Assembly (NCBI GenBank): GCA_025459265.1
Contig: JALOQX010000025.1
Coordinates: 1-34,510 of the forward strand
Direction of reading: 5' to 3'
Source of the DNA: Pirellulaceae bacterium
GTDB lineage: Bacteria; Planctomycetota; Planctomycetia; Pirellulales; Pirellulaceae
DNA: 34,510 nt
Shown here one piece after another: positions 1 to 7,313 of this stretch; the stretch's first letter is position 1; every line of letters begins with the position of its first letter. The position numbers were made by a program, and so were the translations under genes. The notes below the pieces were generated by a model. That model had not been told where the DNA came from. It made no database searches and saw nothing but the letters and a program-made list of their open reading frames with translations.

Positions 1-25
1 TTTTTGGCCGCTACGCGGCCAAAAA
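1..25 (-). terminator. Intrinsic terminator of tRNA-Pro
   Basis: A perfect 11-bp inverted repeat with a 3-nt loop, flanked by five T on one side and five A on the other. It starts immediately after the discriminator base of the minus-strand tRNA gene, so on that strand it is a GC-rich stem within a T/A-tailed hairpin. The symmetry means it could also terminate transcription arriving from the plus strand. Confidence 0.75.
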
Positions 26-100
26 TCGGGGCGGCCAGATTCGAACTGGCGACTTCCTGCTCCCAAAGCAGGCGCGCTAACCAGACTGCGCTACGCCCCG
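26..100 (-). tRNA. tRNA-Pro (anticodon UGG)
   Basis: On the minus strand the sequence folds into a full cloverleaf. The acceptor stem CGGGGCG pairs perfectly with CGCCCCG and the discriminator base is A. The D-arm is GCGC/GCGC, and the anticodon stem CCTGC/GCAGG encloses the loop TTTGGGA, giving anticodon TGG followed by G37, which is usual for proline tRNAs. The T-arm is GCCAG-TTCGAAT-CTGGC. No CCA is encoded, so the 3' end must be added after transcription. It is followed directly by a terminator hairpin and appears to be transcribed alone from a nearby promoter. Confidence 0.96.
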
Positions 101-148
101 CTCCCGTGGCCAGCCACCCGACCCACCCATCTGGAGGATCGCTGTTGT

Positions 149-177
149 ATGCTACTTCACGGCGTGCGGGTTGGCAA
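149..177 (-). promoter_or_regulatory. Sigma-70-like promoter for tRNA-Pro
   Basis: On the minus strand there is a TTGCCA -35 element (172-177), a 17-nt spacer and a TAGCAT -10 element (149-154). A start site about 7 nt downstream of the -10 would leave a leader of roughly 40 nt before the tRNA 5' end at 100. The promoter lies between the parB stop and the tRNA, so the tRNA need not depend on par transcription. This is pattern matching only. Confidence 0.5.
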
Positions 178-213
178 TGCGGCGGGCGTTGCTTTGCGGC
201 GCTGCGTCCGCCA

Positions 214-1212
214 TCAACTCGCCTCGCGTCGGGCCGTCGCGTCGGGCTGCACGAGCAGCTCGCGCAGCCGGTCGAACTCGTCGGAACTGGTGAAGTGCAC
301 CACGATCTTGCCGCGGCCGCGGGCGGTCTGGCGGATGTCGACTTTCGTGCCCAGCGCCTGCCGCAGCTCCTGTTCCAGTGCCCCCAACTGGCGGCTGCGC
401 GGCGTGGGTGCCGCGGGCGCCGGCGAGGTGCCGACAACACGCAGCGGCTCGCGATCCTCCAGGGCGATCTGCTCGGACACCAGTCTCTCCGTTTCGCGGA
501 CGCTCCAGCCTTCGGCCTGGATCCGCCGGGCAAATGTCAGCTGGATGCGTTCCTCACCCAGTGGCAGCAGAGTGCGGGCATGGCCGGCGGTGAGCTTGCC
601 GGTCCGTACGTCCGCGACGATCTCCTCGGGGAGTTCGAGCAGGCGCATCAGATTGGCGATCGTGGAGCGGTCGATCTTCAGACGCTGCGCCAGTTCCTCT
701 TGCGTGCACTGGTGCTGTTCCAGGTAGCGCCGGAACGACAGGGCTTTTTCGATCGGGTTGAGGTCTTTGCGCTGGAGGTTCTCCACGATCGCCAGTTCCG
801 CCACCAGGCGATCGTCCGCGTCGCGGATGCGTGCCGGGACGGTGGACCAGCCGGCGCGCACGGCGGCACGCAGCCGCCGTTCACCGGAGATCAGCTGATA
901 GCGATCCCCGATGCGGCGCACCAGGACGGGCTGGAGCATGTCATGTTCTTTGAGGCTTTCGGCCAGCGACGCGATCTCGCTGTCTCCGAAATCCCGCCGC
1001 GGCTGGAAGGGATTGTCGTCGATTTCGTAGACGCTCAGCCTCAGCAGCGCATCGGCATGCTGCGCTTCCGACCCGTTCGCGGCCGCGGCCGGTTGACCGC
1101 GCAGCGAGCTCTCATCGGCAGAGCCATCTGGCGACTGCCCCTGGGCGAAGCCATCGTGCGGGTCGCCCAACAACGCTGCCAGTCCTCGTCCCAGACGTCG
1201 GTCTTTACTCAC
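214..1212 (-). CDS. parB: Chromosome-partitioning protein ParB
   Basis: A 332-residue ParB/Spo0J-family protein. It binds parS, hydrolyses CTP as a sliding clamp and works with ParA in origin segregation. Visible parts: the N-terminal RLGRGLAALLG segment typical of ParA-interacting ParB tails (residues 6-16), the ParB N-domain start DNPFQPRRDF (66-75), the CTP-binding GERRLRA box (110-116) and ENLQR box (144-148), a helix-turn-helix region (about 168-192), and a C-terminal dimerisation domain ending near 320. The GTG at 1212 was chosen because it begins the conserved N-terminus and overlaps the normal parA stop, a common translationally coupled arrangement. The frame is also open upstream into parA because parA is disrupted (see the parA entry), so an in-frame ParA-ParB fusion is formally possible. 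Two parS-like sites lie upstream. Confidence 0.95.
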   Translation of the reverse strand: MSKDRRLGRGLAALLGDPHDGFAQGQSPDGSADESSLRGQPAAAANGSEAQHADALLRLSVYEIDDNPFQPRRDFGDSEIASLAESLKEHDMLQPVLVRRIGDRYQLISGERRLRAAVRAGWSTVPARIRDADDRLVAELAIVENLQRKDLNPIEKALSFRRYLEQHQCTQEELAQRLKIDRSTIANLMRLLELPEEIVADVRTGKLTAGHARTLLPLGEERIQLTFARRIQAEGWSVRETERLVSEQIALEDREPLRVVGTSPAPAAPTPRSRQLGALEQELRQALGTKVDIRQTARGRGKIVVHFTSSDEFDRLRELLVQPDATARREAS

Positions 1213-1902
1213 GGTCCAAAACCTCCATGCAAAGCTCGATATAGGCGCGGGTCCCGCGCGGGCGACGGCGGTGTCCCGCGGGATGACCGTGTCGAACACG
1301 ATATCTCCGAAAAACTCGCGGACTTCCTCGTCCACTTCGTGCGTCAGTTCCAGGGTCTCGTCGAACATCGTCAGCACAATCCCGCCAAATTCCAGTCGCC
1401 CGGGACGCGTCTGCATCACTTCCCGGATGACGTGAATCATCTGTGTCAGGCCCTCCATGGCAAAATACTCGCACTGGATCGGCATCAACACCTCGGTCGA
1501 CGCCGACAAGGCAGCGCGGGTCAGATGCCCGAGCGATGGAGGACAGTCGACCAGGACGAAGTCGAAGCTGGACAGACCGTGCGCCAGGTGTTGCTCGAGC
1601 ATCGAAGCCTGATCCAGATCGTTCGCCAGCAGAGAAATGTCCTGAAAACTCCGGCAGCCGGGGAGCAACTGCAGGTTGGGGATGTCCGTCGCGCAGAGCG
1701 ACTCGCGCAGCGGCCGCCGCTCGACCAGACTGTGCCGCGCCGTGGGCCGGCGCCCCAGCCCCGAGGTGGCGTTGCACTGCGGATCCAGATCCACCAACAG
1801 CGTCCGCTGCTCCGCTTTGGCCAGCGCCGCCGCCAGATTCACGGCCGTCGTCGTCTTGCCCACGCCACCTTTCTGATTCGCCACACACAACACCCGTGCC
1901 AC
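1205..1902 (-). CDS. parA: Chromosome-partitioning ATPase ParA, disrupted near the C-terminus (frame shift into parB)
   Basis: A deviant-Walker ParA/Soj/MinD-type ATPase that drives ParB-parS complexes along the nucleoid. The start is GTG at 1902, preceded by GGGGAGGA. Residues 9-19 carry NQKGGVGKTTT (both signature lysines); LLVDLDPQCNATSG and VLVDCPPSLGHL follow. After the conserved VIPRDTAVAR the frame is lost around 1245-1262. The expected ending, including a YIELCMEVLDRE C-terminus and a TAA at 1205, is present but in another frame, and about 15-20 residues usually found between them (the EAPS-type switch region) are absent. As written, the gene frame continues instead into parB, giving a single open frame 1902-214 (562 codons plus stop). 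This is either a genuine deletion and fusion or a sequence or assembly error. The 698-bp span is not a multiple of three. Family assignment is certain; integrity is not. Confidence 0.85.
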
Positions 1903-2163
1903 CCGCGTTCCTCCCCGCTCCGGGCAACGAACTGGACTGGCGTGATTCCGGAACTTCCGGGCGGCTGGGGACGAACCAAGTGAGCCCCCAGCGTTCGACG
2001 TTCTCGCAATCACGCAATTCCATTGAGCCGGTCTGCCGGTCAACCCGGGACGCGGGATTCTAACGCGATGAGCGCACTTCGGGGAATGTCAGTTACCACG
2101 ATCCTCCGCGGCACCTGGAAATGCGTGCGGCCTTCCCGACTCGGCGCTTTGCGCAGACTGGCT

Positions 2164-2179
2164 CGTTTCACGTGGAACC
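2164..2179. promoter_or_regulatory. parS site (ParB-binding centromere)
   Basis: The 14-base core GTTTCACGTGGAAC (2165-2178) matches the broadly conserved bacterial parS core GTTYCACGTGRAAC at every position. It is an imperfect palindrome centred on CACGTG. It lies about 260 bp upstream of the parA start, the classical position for origin-proximal parS sites. ParB encoded downstream is the expected ligand. The match is read directly; binding is inferred. Confidence 0.85.
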
Positions 2180-2210
2180 GGCATGTTGCACCGGATACGC
2201 AGATTCCCCG

Positions 2211-2226
2211 AGTTCCACGAGAAACC
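2211..2226. promoter_or_regulatory. Second, imperfect parS-like site
   Basis: GTTCCACGAGAAAC (2212-2225) matches 13 of 14 positions of the parS core, with one substitution (A for T) in the central CACGTG. It sits 47 bp from the better site, in the same intergenic region. A mismatch in the central hexamer may weaken binding, so this could be a decayed copy or an auxiliary site. Confidence 0.5.
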
Positions 2227-2238
2227 CCGGATCTAAGG

Positions 2239-3561
2239 TCAGTCCCCGTCGAGCGGGTTAATGACCAGGCCGCTCAACAGCTTGGGGTAGAAGTACGTGC
2301 TCTTGGCGGGCATGCGCTCCCCCTGCTCACTGATCTCGCGCACGTGATCGACCGTGGCGGGGGTGACCAGCGCGGCCAGCGGAAACTCGGAGCCGTCGTC
2401 ATCGCCGTGCGTGAGTCCGTGGACCACCTCATCGACCAGATGCACGTAGCGAGGGTTCGGCAGGCGGGGTGCATCCAGCAGCGTGTCGATGACCAGCCGG
2501 TGGAGAATGGCCACGCCCAGACCCTGCCAGGCCGAGCTGTGGTCGGCGGCGACTTCCGCCATGCGGCGCCGCCCGCGCTGGGTAATGCGGGCTATGACCC
2601 ACTGCTGATCCTGGGCCGTGTAGAGTCCGAGCGTGCCCTGGCTCGCCTCGGCCTCCATGTCGGACCAGACCGACGCGGCATCGCCTGGCCCCCGCCCGGC
2701 CACTTCCACGGCAAACCAGTCGCCCAGCCGCTCGACCAGTTGCGGGGCGGTCATCGGCGGCAGTCCTCGACACAGACGATGCGTGGGCATGATCAGCATG
2801 CCTGGGTCGCTCATGCTCACACACATCATCAGGACGCAGTGGGCGGGATCGTCGTGAGGGAGGGTCCGTTGCTGGGCGAGGAGGTCGCGGTAATTGCAGG
2901 CGGTTTCGTAGCGGTGGTGTCCATCAGCCACAAAAATGGGTCGCGGTCCCATCCAGGCGGCGACGTCCGCGATTGTTTTCACGTCGGTCACAGGCCACAG
3001 CCGATGGACGACGCCCAGGTGGTCGGTGGCTTCCCAGGGTGCCACGCCGCGGATGGTCTCCTCCAGAAGTTCCTGGGCGTGGTTGTCCGGATCCGGGTAC
3101 AAGCCGAAGATCTGGCTCAAATTGGCCCGGCAGGCGAGGGTCAATTTCAACCGGTCCGCCTTGGCGGCGGCGTGCGTCTCCTCATGCGGGTAGATGTTCC
3201 CTTCGCCAAACCGCTCGAGGCGGACGCGGGCCATGAACCCGCGCCGCGTGCATTCTTTTCCACCGTGCGCGAAGTGCTGGTGGTACACGTAGATCGCCGG
3301 ATCGGGATCGCGAGAGAGGACCCCTTCGCGGATCCAGTTGCGGAGGAACCGTGCGGCGCGTTCGTACCGCGCGTCGTCGTGCGGATCGTTCGGCTCGGGG
3401 CGGTTGAGGATGAGCCGGATGACGTTGGCCGGATGGCGCTGGTAGAGGGCCGTCTGCAGCGCGGGATCGATCACGTCGTAGGGCGGCGCGACAACATCGC
3501 TGAGCGTACCGACGTGGCCGAGGTCGTAACGCAGTCCCCGAAACGCGTGGAGTTGAGGCAT
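2239..3561 (-). CDS. DUF1015 family protein (SerK-like, putative free serine kinase)
   Basis: A 440-residue cytosolic protein of the DUF1015 family. The N-terminus (PQLHAFRGLRYD, then VVAPPYDVI) and the central signature VADGHHRYETA (about residue 212) are diagnostic. A characterised archaeal member phosphorylates free L-serine (SerK), and the family shares a ParB/sulfiredoxin-like fold; for bacterial members the activity is inferred. ATG at 3561 fits the family N-terminus; a TTG at 3597 would add 12 poorly conserved residues. It follows ahcY on the same strand with a gap of only about 40 bp, so the two are probably cotranscribed. That pairing would put a serine-activating enzyme next to the enzyme that releases homocysteine. 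Confidence 0.85.
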   Translation of the reverse strand: MPQLHAFRGLRYDLGHVGTLSDVVAPPYDVIDPALQTALYQRHPANVIRLILNRPEPNDPHDDARYERAARFLRNWIREGVLSRDPDPAIYVYHQHFAHGGKECTRRGFMARVRLERFGEGNIYPHEETHAAAKADRLKLTLACRANLSQIFGLYPDPDNHAQELLEETIRGVAPWEATDHLGVVHRLWPVTDVKTIADVAAWMGPRPIFVADGHHRYETACNYRDLLAQQRTLPHDDPAHCVLMMCVSMSDPGMLIMPTHRLCRGLPPMTAPQLVERLGDWFAVEVAGRGPGDAASVWSDMEAEASQGTLGLYTAQDQQWVIARITQRGRRRMAEVAADHSSAWQGLGVAILHRLVIDTLLDAPRLPNPRYVHLVDEVVHGLTHGDDDGSEFPLAALVTPATVDHVREISEQGERMPAKSTYFYPKLLSGLVINPLDGD

Positions 3562-3600
3562 CGCGATGCGCCCACGGCAAGTGACCCGAAAGGTCAACCG

Positions 3601-4914
3601 TTAATATCGGTAGTAGTCAGGCTTGAAGGGGCCGTCGATCGGAACCCCGATGTACTCCGCCTGCTGCGGCAGGAGGCGTGTCAGTTTCGCGCCGAGTTTT
3701 TCCAGGTGCAGGCGAGCGACTTCTTCGTCCAGCTGCTTGGGCAACACGTGCACGCCCAGCTCGTACTTCTCCGGCTCGGTCCACAGCGCGATCTGCGCCA
3801 GCACCTGGTTGGAGAACGACGTGGACATGACAAACGAGGGATGACCGGAGGCGCAGCCGAGATTCACGAGTCGTCCTTCGGCCAGCAGGATAATGGAGTG
3901 CCCGTCGGGGAACGTGAACCGATCCACTTGCGGCTTGATTTCCTGGCGGCGGAGATCCCTGCGTGCCATCAACCAGGCCACGTCGATCTCCAGGTCGAAG
4001 TGCCCGATGTTGCAGACGATGGCGTCGTTGGGCATCCGCTCCATGTGCTCGCCGCGGATCACGTCCCGGTTGCCGGTCGCGGTCACAAAGATATTGCCGA
4101 TCGACGCGACTTCCTCAAGCGTCGCGACCTGGAACCCTTCCATCGCCGCCTGCAGGGCATTGATGGGATCGATTTCGGTGACGATGACGCGGGCGCCGTA
4201 CCGCTGCAGCGAATGCGCGCACCCCTTGCCGACGTCGCCGTATCCGCACACGATCGCCACCTTGCCGGCGATCATGACGTCGGTGGCCCGTTTCAGCCCG
4301 TCGGCCAGCGATTCGCGACAGCCGTAGAGGTTATCGAACTTGCTCTTGGTGACGGAATTGTTCACGTTGATGGCCGGCACTTTGAGCTCGCCGCGCTCGT
4401 GCATCTGATAGAGCCGGTTCACGCCCGTGGTCGTCTCTTCGGAGAGCCCTCGCAGGCCGCTGAGCAGTTCCGGGTAGCGGTCGTGGACCATGGCGGTCAG
4501 GTCGCCGCCATCGTCGAGGATCAGGTTGAGCGGCTGGCCATCGGGGAAGACGAGTGTTTGTTCGATGCACCAGTCGAAATCCTCGGTGTTCATGCCTTTC
4601 CAGGCGTAGACGGGCACGCCGGTGGCGGCGATGGCCGCGGCCGCCTGATCTTGTGTGGAGAAAATGTTGCAGCTGCTCCACTGGACCTGGGCCCCCAGTT
4701 CCAGCAGCGTTTCGATCAGCACCGCCGTCTCGACCGTCATGTGCAGGCAGCCGGCAATGCGGGCCCCGCGCAGCGGCTGGGAGGCAGCGTATTTTTCGCG
4801 CAGCGCCATCAAGCCGGGCATCTCGTTCTCGGCCAGCATGATCTCGCGCCGGCCCCAATCGGCCAGCGACATGTCCTTGACTTTGTACGGCAGCTTCTTG
4901 GTCACCACGTGCAC
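3601..4914 (-). CDS. ahcY: Adenosylhomocysteinase (S-adenosylhomocysteine hydrolase)
   Basis: Cytosolic NAD-dependent enzyme splitting S-adenosylhomocysteine into adenosine and homocysteine in the activated-methyl cycle. Seen in order: [10 protein letters not shown] near the N-terminus, [16 protein letters not shown], the substrate region [32 protein letters not shown], the NAD-binding loop [13 protein letters not shown] (about residue 225), [12 protein letters not shown], and the diagnostic C-terminus PFKPDYYRY. The 437 residues match the usual length and the protein appears complete. GTG at 4914 was chosen because AGGGAG lies 9 nt upstream; GTG at 4908 or 4905 is also possible. A promoter candidate lies at 5013-5042. 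The next gene, DUF1015, follows closely. No SAH riboswitch could be recognised in the leader. Confidence 0.96.
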   Translation of the reverse strand: MHVVTKKLPYKVKDMSLADWGRREIMLAENEMPGLMALREKYAASQPLRGARIAGCLHMTVETAVLIETLLELGAQVQWSSCNIFSTQDQAAAAIAATGVPVYAWKGMNTEDFDWCIEQTLVFPDGQPLNLILDDGGDLTAMVHDRYPELLSGLRGLSEETTTGVNRLYQMHERGELKVPAINVNNSVTKSKFDNLYGCRESLADGLKRATDVMIAGKVAIVCGYGDVGKGCAHSLQRYGARVIVTEIDPINALQAAMEGFQVATLEEVASIGNIFVTATGNRDVIRGEHMERMPNDAIVCNIGHFDLEIDVAWLMARRDLRRQEIKPQVDRFTFPDGHSIILLAEGRLVNLGCASGHPSFVMSTSFSNQVLAQIALWTEPEKYELGVHVLPKQLDEEVARLHLEKLGAKLTRLLPQQAEYIGVPIDGPFKPDYYRY

Positions 4915-5012
4915 GACACGGATCTCCCTGAGAATGGAACCTGCTGGTCTGCGGGGGCGGACACTCGCGGCCGTTTGGCGGCGACGCACCTCAACACGAC
5001 ACACACCGTCGT

Positions 5013-5042
5013 ATGATAAGTGGCGTGCCCTCCTTTCGACAA
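5013..5042 (-). promoter_or_regulatory. Putative sigma-70 promoter for ahcY
   Basis: On the minus strand TTGTCG (5037-5042), an 18-nt spacer and TATCAT (5013-5018) form a reasonable -35/-10 pair. It lies about 100 bp upstream of the ahcY start, in the gap after trpF. It stands out because the surrounding sequence is GC-rich. Not experimentally supported. Confidence 0.45.
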
Positions 5043-5104
5043 CCGGCAGTGGAAGCGTGCCCGCGGGAAAAACGCCCGGGCCGCGCCGGCCCAGGCGATG
5101 CGGC

Positions 5105-5785
5105 TCAGCCCTCCCCCGGCGACTGCCAGGCGTGGCGCGCTCGCTCGACAAACCGCCGCATGCGGTCGGGGTCCTTGCAGCCGGGGGACGACTCCACTCC
5201 GCTGGCGACGTCGACCGCTGCGGGCCCTGCCTGGCGGATCGCGGCCGCCACATTCTCGGGGCACAGCCCGCCGGCGAGCACAACGGGCAGAGCGCCCAGA
5301 GGCAGAGCGCCCAGATGCTCCTGCAGCGACCGCACCTGCTCCCAGTTGACCGTCTGCCCAGTGCCCCCGTACTGATCGGCGGCATAGGCGTCCAGGAGGA
5401 TCGCGGCGGGAAGCTGGCCCGCCTCCCGGCACGCCAGGAGGTAATCGCACACCGCCGCGTGATCGCCTCGCCAGCGAAACGCCCGCACCACGGGGCACGG
5501 CGCCAGCGCCGCCACCGTATCGGGCGGCTCGTCGCCGTGCAGCTGAATGTAGTCCAGGGTCAGTTGCCGGGCGGCGTCGACCATCACTCGCACCGGGGCG
5601 TTGACAAACACACCGACCCGCTGCACGTGCGATGGCACGGCGCCGACGATTGCGGCCGCACCGGCCACGGGCACATATCGCGGACTGGCGGTGCAGAAAT
5701 TCACGCCGATCGCGTCGGCGCCAGCCGCCACAGCTGCTTGCGCATCGGACTGCGTTGTGATGCCACAAATCTTGACCCGAAACAC
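5105..5785 (-). CDS. trpF: Phosphoribosylanthranilate isomerase
   Basis: A TIM-barrel enzyme of tryptophan synthesis converting N-(5'-phosphoribosyl)anthranilate to CdRP. Key motifs: VKICGIT at the N-terminus (general-base Cys), GVNF and SPRYV, IQLHGDE, LLDAY with GGTGQTVNW (catalytic Asp and phosphate loop), [12 protein letters not shown] and [16 protein letters not shown] at the C-terminal phosphate-binding site. The 226 residues from GTG at 5785 match the usual size; this start puts the conserved FRVKICG at the N-terminus, although no strong ribosome-binding site is visible. No other trp gene lies in the window, so trpF is detached from a trp operon here. It is followed by ahcY on the same strand after about 190 bp with its own promoter candidate. 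Confidence 0.95.
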   Translation of the reverse strand: MFRVKICGITTQSDAQAAVAAGADAIGVNFCTASPRYVPVAGAAAIVGAVPSHVQRVGVFVNAPVRVMVDAARQLTLDYIQLHGDEPPDTVAALAPCPVVRAFRWRGDHAAVCDYLLACREAGQLPAAILLDAYAADQYGGTGQTVNWEQVRSLQEHLGALPLGALPVVLAGGLCPENVAAAIRQAGPAAVDVASGVESSPGCKDPDRMRRFVERARHAWQSPGEG

Positions 5786-5940
5786 GGCTGCGTGATCCGT
5801 TGCGCCCCCGCGGAAACCGTCGCCTCTGGGCGTCAGCTTACCGCTCGCACCGAGACTTCGCCATGACGCTCCCTGCAATCCCTACAACCGGCAAAGTTTC
5901 ACTCACGTCGGGAGGCCTCCGCCGACGATGATCGGACACG

Positions 5941-7176
5941 ATGGGTACCGACATGTATTCCGCGCCGGAGCAACGCCACGTGGGCCGCACTGCCACGCCC
6001 CCCCTGCCGGGACGATGGTATCTGATGCTGGTCGTAGCGCTCGCCGTGTTCTTCAGCGGACTCGTCATCTGGCGTGTGCCCGTGACGGGCTACGATATCC
6101 GGGCTGAAGTGGGCGTCCAGCGCGATCGTCTCGACGCCGCAGCCGCCCCTGAAACACAAACCGCGGCACCCGCGTGGCTGGACGAGCCGTCCGCGGCACG
6201 TCAAGTGCTGGCCAATGCGATTCGCTATGCCGACGCGCGACGAACCGGCCAGGAACCGAGCGCGCAGGCGCCGGTCGGCCAGCTGGTGCTGGAGCAAACG
6301 GCCGACGCACTGCACGTCAGCTGCGACGCGTTGCCGGACGGGCGTGAGGTGGTGCGGATCCGCTTCACGGGAAACGACTCGGCCTGGGCAGTTGCCCTGG
6401 TGGAGTACCTGACGCGTGACTGCCTGCTGGCCACCGCTCGGCCGGCCGGACCCGGCTCGAATGCGACACGGCAGCTTCGCTTGGCGCGCTGGCATGTCGA
6501 ACTGGCACGGCACTATGAACGGAAGGCGCGGTGCGATGTCGAGAGTCTGTCGCCCTCTGATTCTCAGGAGGCGACGGTCGCCCCGGGCTGGTCGACCATC
6601 CAGGCAAGCCATCACACCGGACGTGCGCGGCCGCTGGACGCGCATGCGGCACGGCAGGACTACGACGATGCGGTGCAGAACCGTGAACTGGCGGAGCGCG
6701 CGTTGGCTGACGCGGTGACAAGCCAGGCGGGCGGCCAGCGGTGCTCCGGGTTGGATCGGCGCTGGCTGATCATGCCCCCCACCGTGGCGGATCGCATCGG
6801 GGGTCGGCCGTCGGCGGGCCGCGTGGGCCTGATCGGCCTCCTGGCCCTGCTGGCGGCCGCCGTCGTCGGCATCTGGGCGGGCCGGCTGCGGGCACTGCAG
6901 CAGGTCTGCACGGTGGCCGATCTCGAGATGGCGGTGCCGCTGCCGGTGGTCGGACAGCTGTCACTCGACCCTGTGTCGCGGCGCGCGCTGCACCGCACGC
7001 CGAGTCGGCGTCTGGTGAGTGTCGTCACGACGGGCGCTGAGCTGACACTGGCCGTCCTGATCATCCTGTTTCTGGTCGGGGTGGCCGGCGAGACCGCCAC
7101 GGCGGCGTGGCTGCGGGAAGACCCGCTCGCGGCGGCGGCGGAGACGATCGGGCGGGTGTGGCAGCGCTGGTTTTGA
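5941..7176 (+). CDS. Wzz-like polysaccharide chain-length/export membrane protein (putative)
   Basis: A 411-residue membrane protein, not closely recognisable by motif. A transmembrane helix near residues 26-46 is followed by a large, probably periplasmic region with R/E/A-rich helical stretches. A second helix follows at about 294-313 and a third at about 365-386, near the C-terminus. The first two helices around an extracytoplasmic domain resemble Wzz/polysaccharide co-polymerase architecture; the third is unusual. The role is inferred mainly from position: it opens a plus-strand run with an ExeA-like ATPase, a CpsD-like protein, a nucleotide-sugar epimerase and a glycosyltransferase. The start at 5941 could also be the ATG 12 bases later. 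No clear ribosome-binding site. Confidence 0.6.
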   Translation: MGTDMYSAPEQRHVGRTATPPLPGRWYLMLVVALAVFFSGLVIWRVPVTGYDIRAEVGVQRDRLDAAAAPETQTAAPAWLDEPSAARQVLANAIRYADARRTGQEPSAQAPVGQLVLEQTADALHVSCDALPDGREVVRIRFTGNDSAWAVALVEYLTRDCLLATARPAGPGSNATRQLRLARWHVELARHYERKARCDVESLSPSDSQEATVAPGWSTIQASHHTGRARPLDAHAARQDYDDAVQNRELAERALADAVTSQAGGQRCSGLDRRWLIMPPTVADRIGGRPSAGRVGLIGLLALLAAAVVGIWAGRLRALQQVCTVADLEMAVPLPVVGQLSLDPVSRRALHRTPSRRLVSVVTTGAELTLAVLIILFLVGVAGETATAAWLREDPLAAAAETIGRVWQRWF

Positions 7177-7313
7177 CAATGTCAGGGAGCAGCCAACGGA
7201 TCGACGAGTGAGGCTGGAGTCGGTCGCGTCCAGATGCCGACCTATTCGCAAAGGCGGCGTGGCGCGCGGGACAGGATGCCGCGCGCCGGCGTGCGGAAGC
7301 GAGGAAGGGTGAC

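Larger units (their letters stand above)
1903..2238. other. Intergenic region upstream of parA carrying parS-like sites
   Basis: About 336 bp without a supported gene, between the parA start and the 3' end of the DUF1015 gene. It holds the parA ribosome-binding site (GGGGAGGA, just above 1902), two ParB-binding-site-like sequences (separate entries), and a TTGACC element at 2038-2043 on the minus strand that could be a -35 for parA but lacks a convincing -10. No other structure was recognised. Confidence 0.6.

Noticed and set aside
2038-2043. TTGACC as a parA -35 element
   Set aside because: No acceptable -10 element lies 16-18 bp downstream, so a promoter was not annotated here.
2023-5016. 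Long open plus-strand frame (about 997 codons)
   Set aside because: It lies antisense to the DUF1015 and ahcY genes and has no recognisable domain; long antisense frames are common in GC-rich DNA.
4915-5104. Possible SAH riboswitch in the ahcY leader
   Set aside because: A GAGGTGCG stretch loosely recalls the conserved core, but the following conserved segments and pairing of the known SAH riboswitch could not be found.
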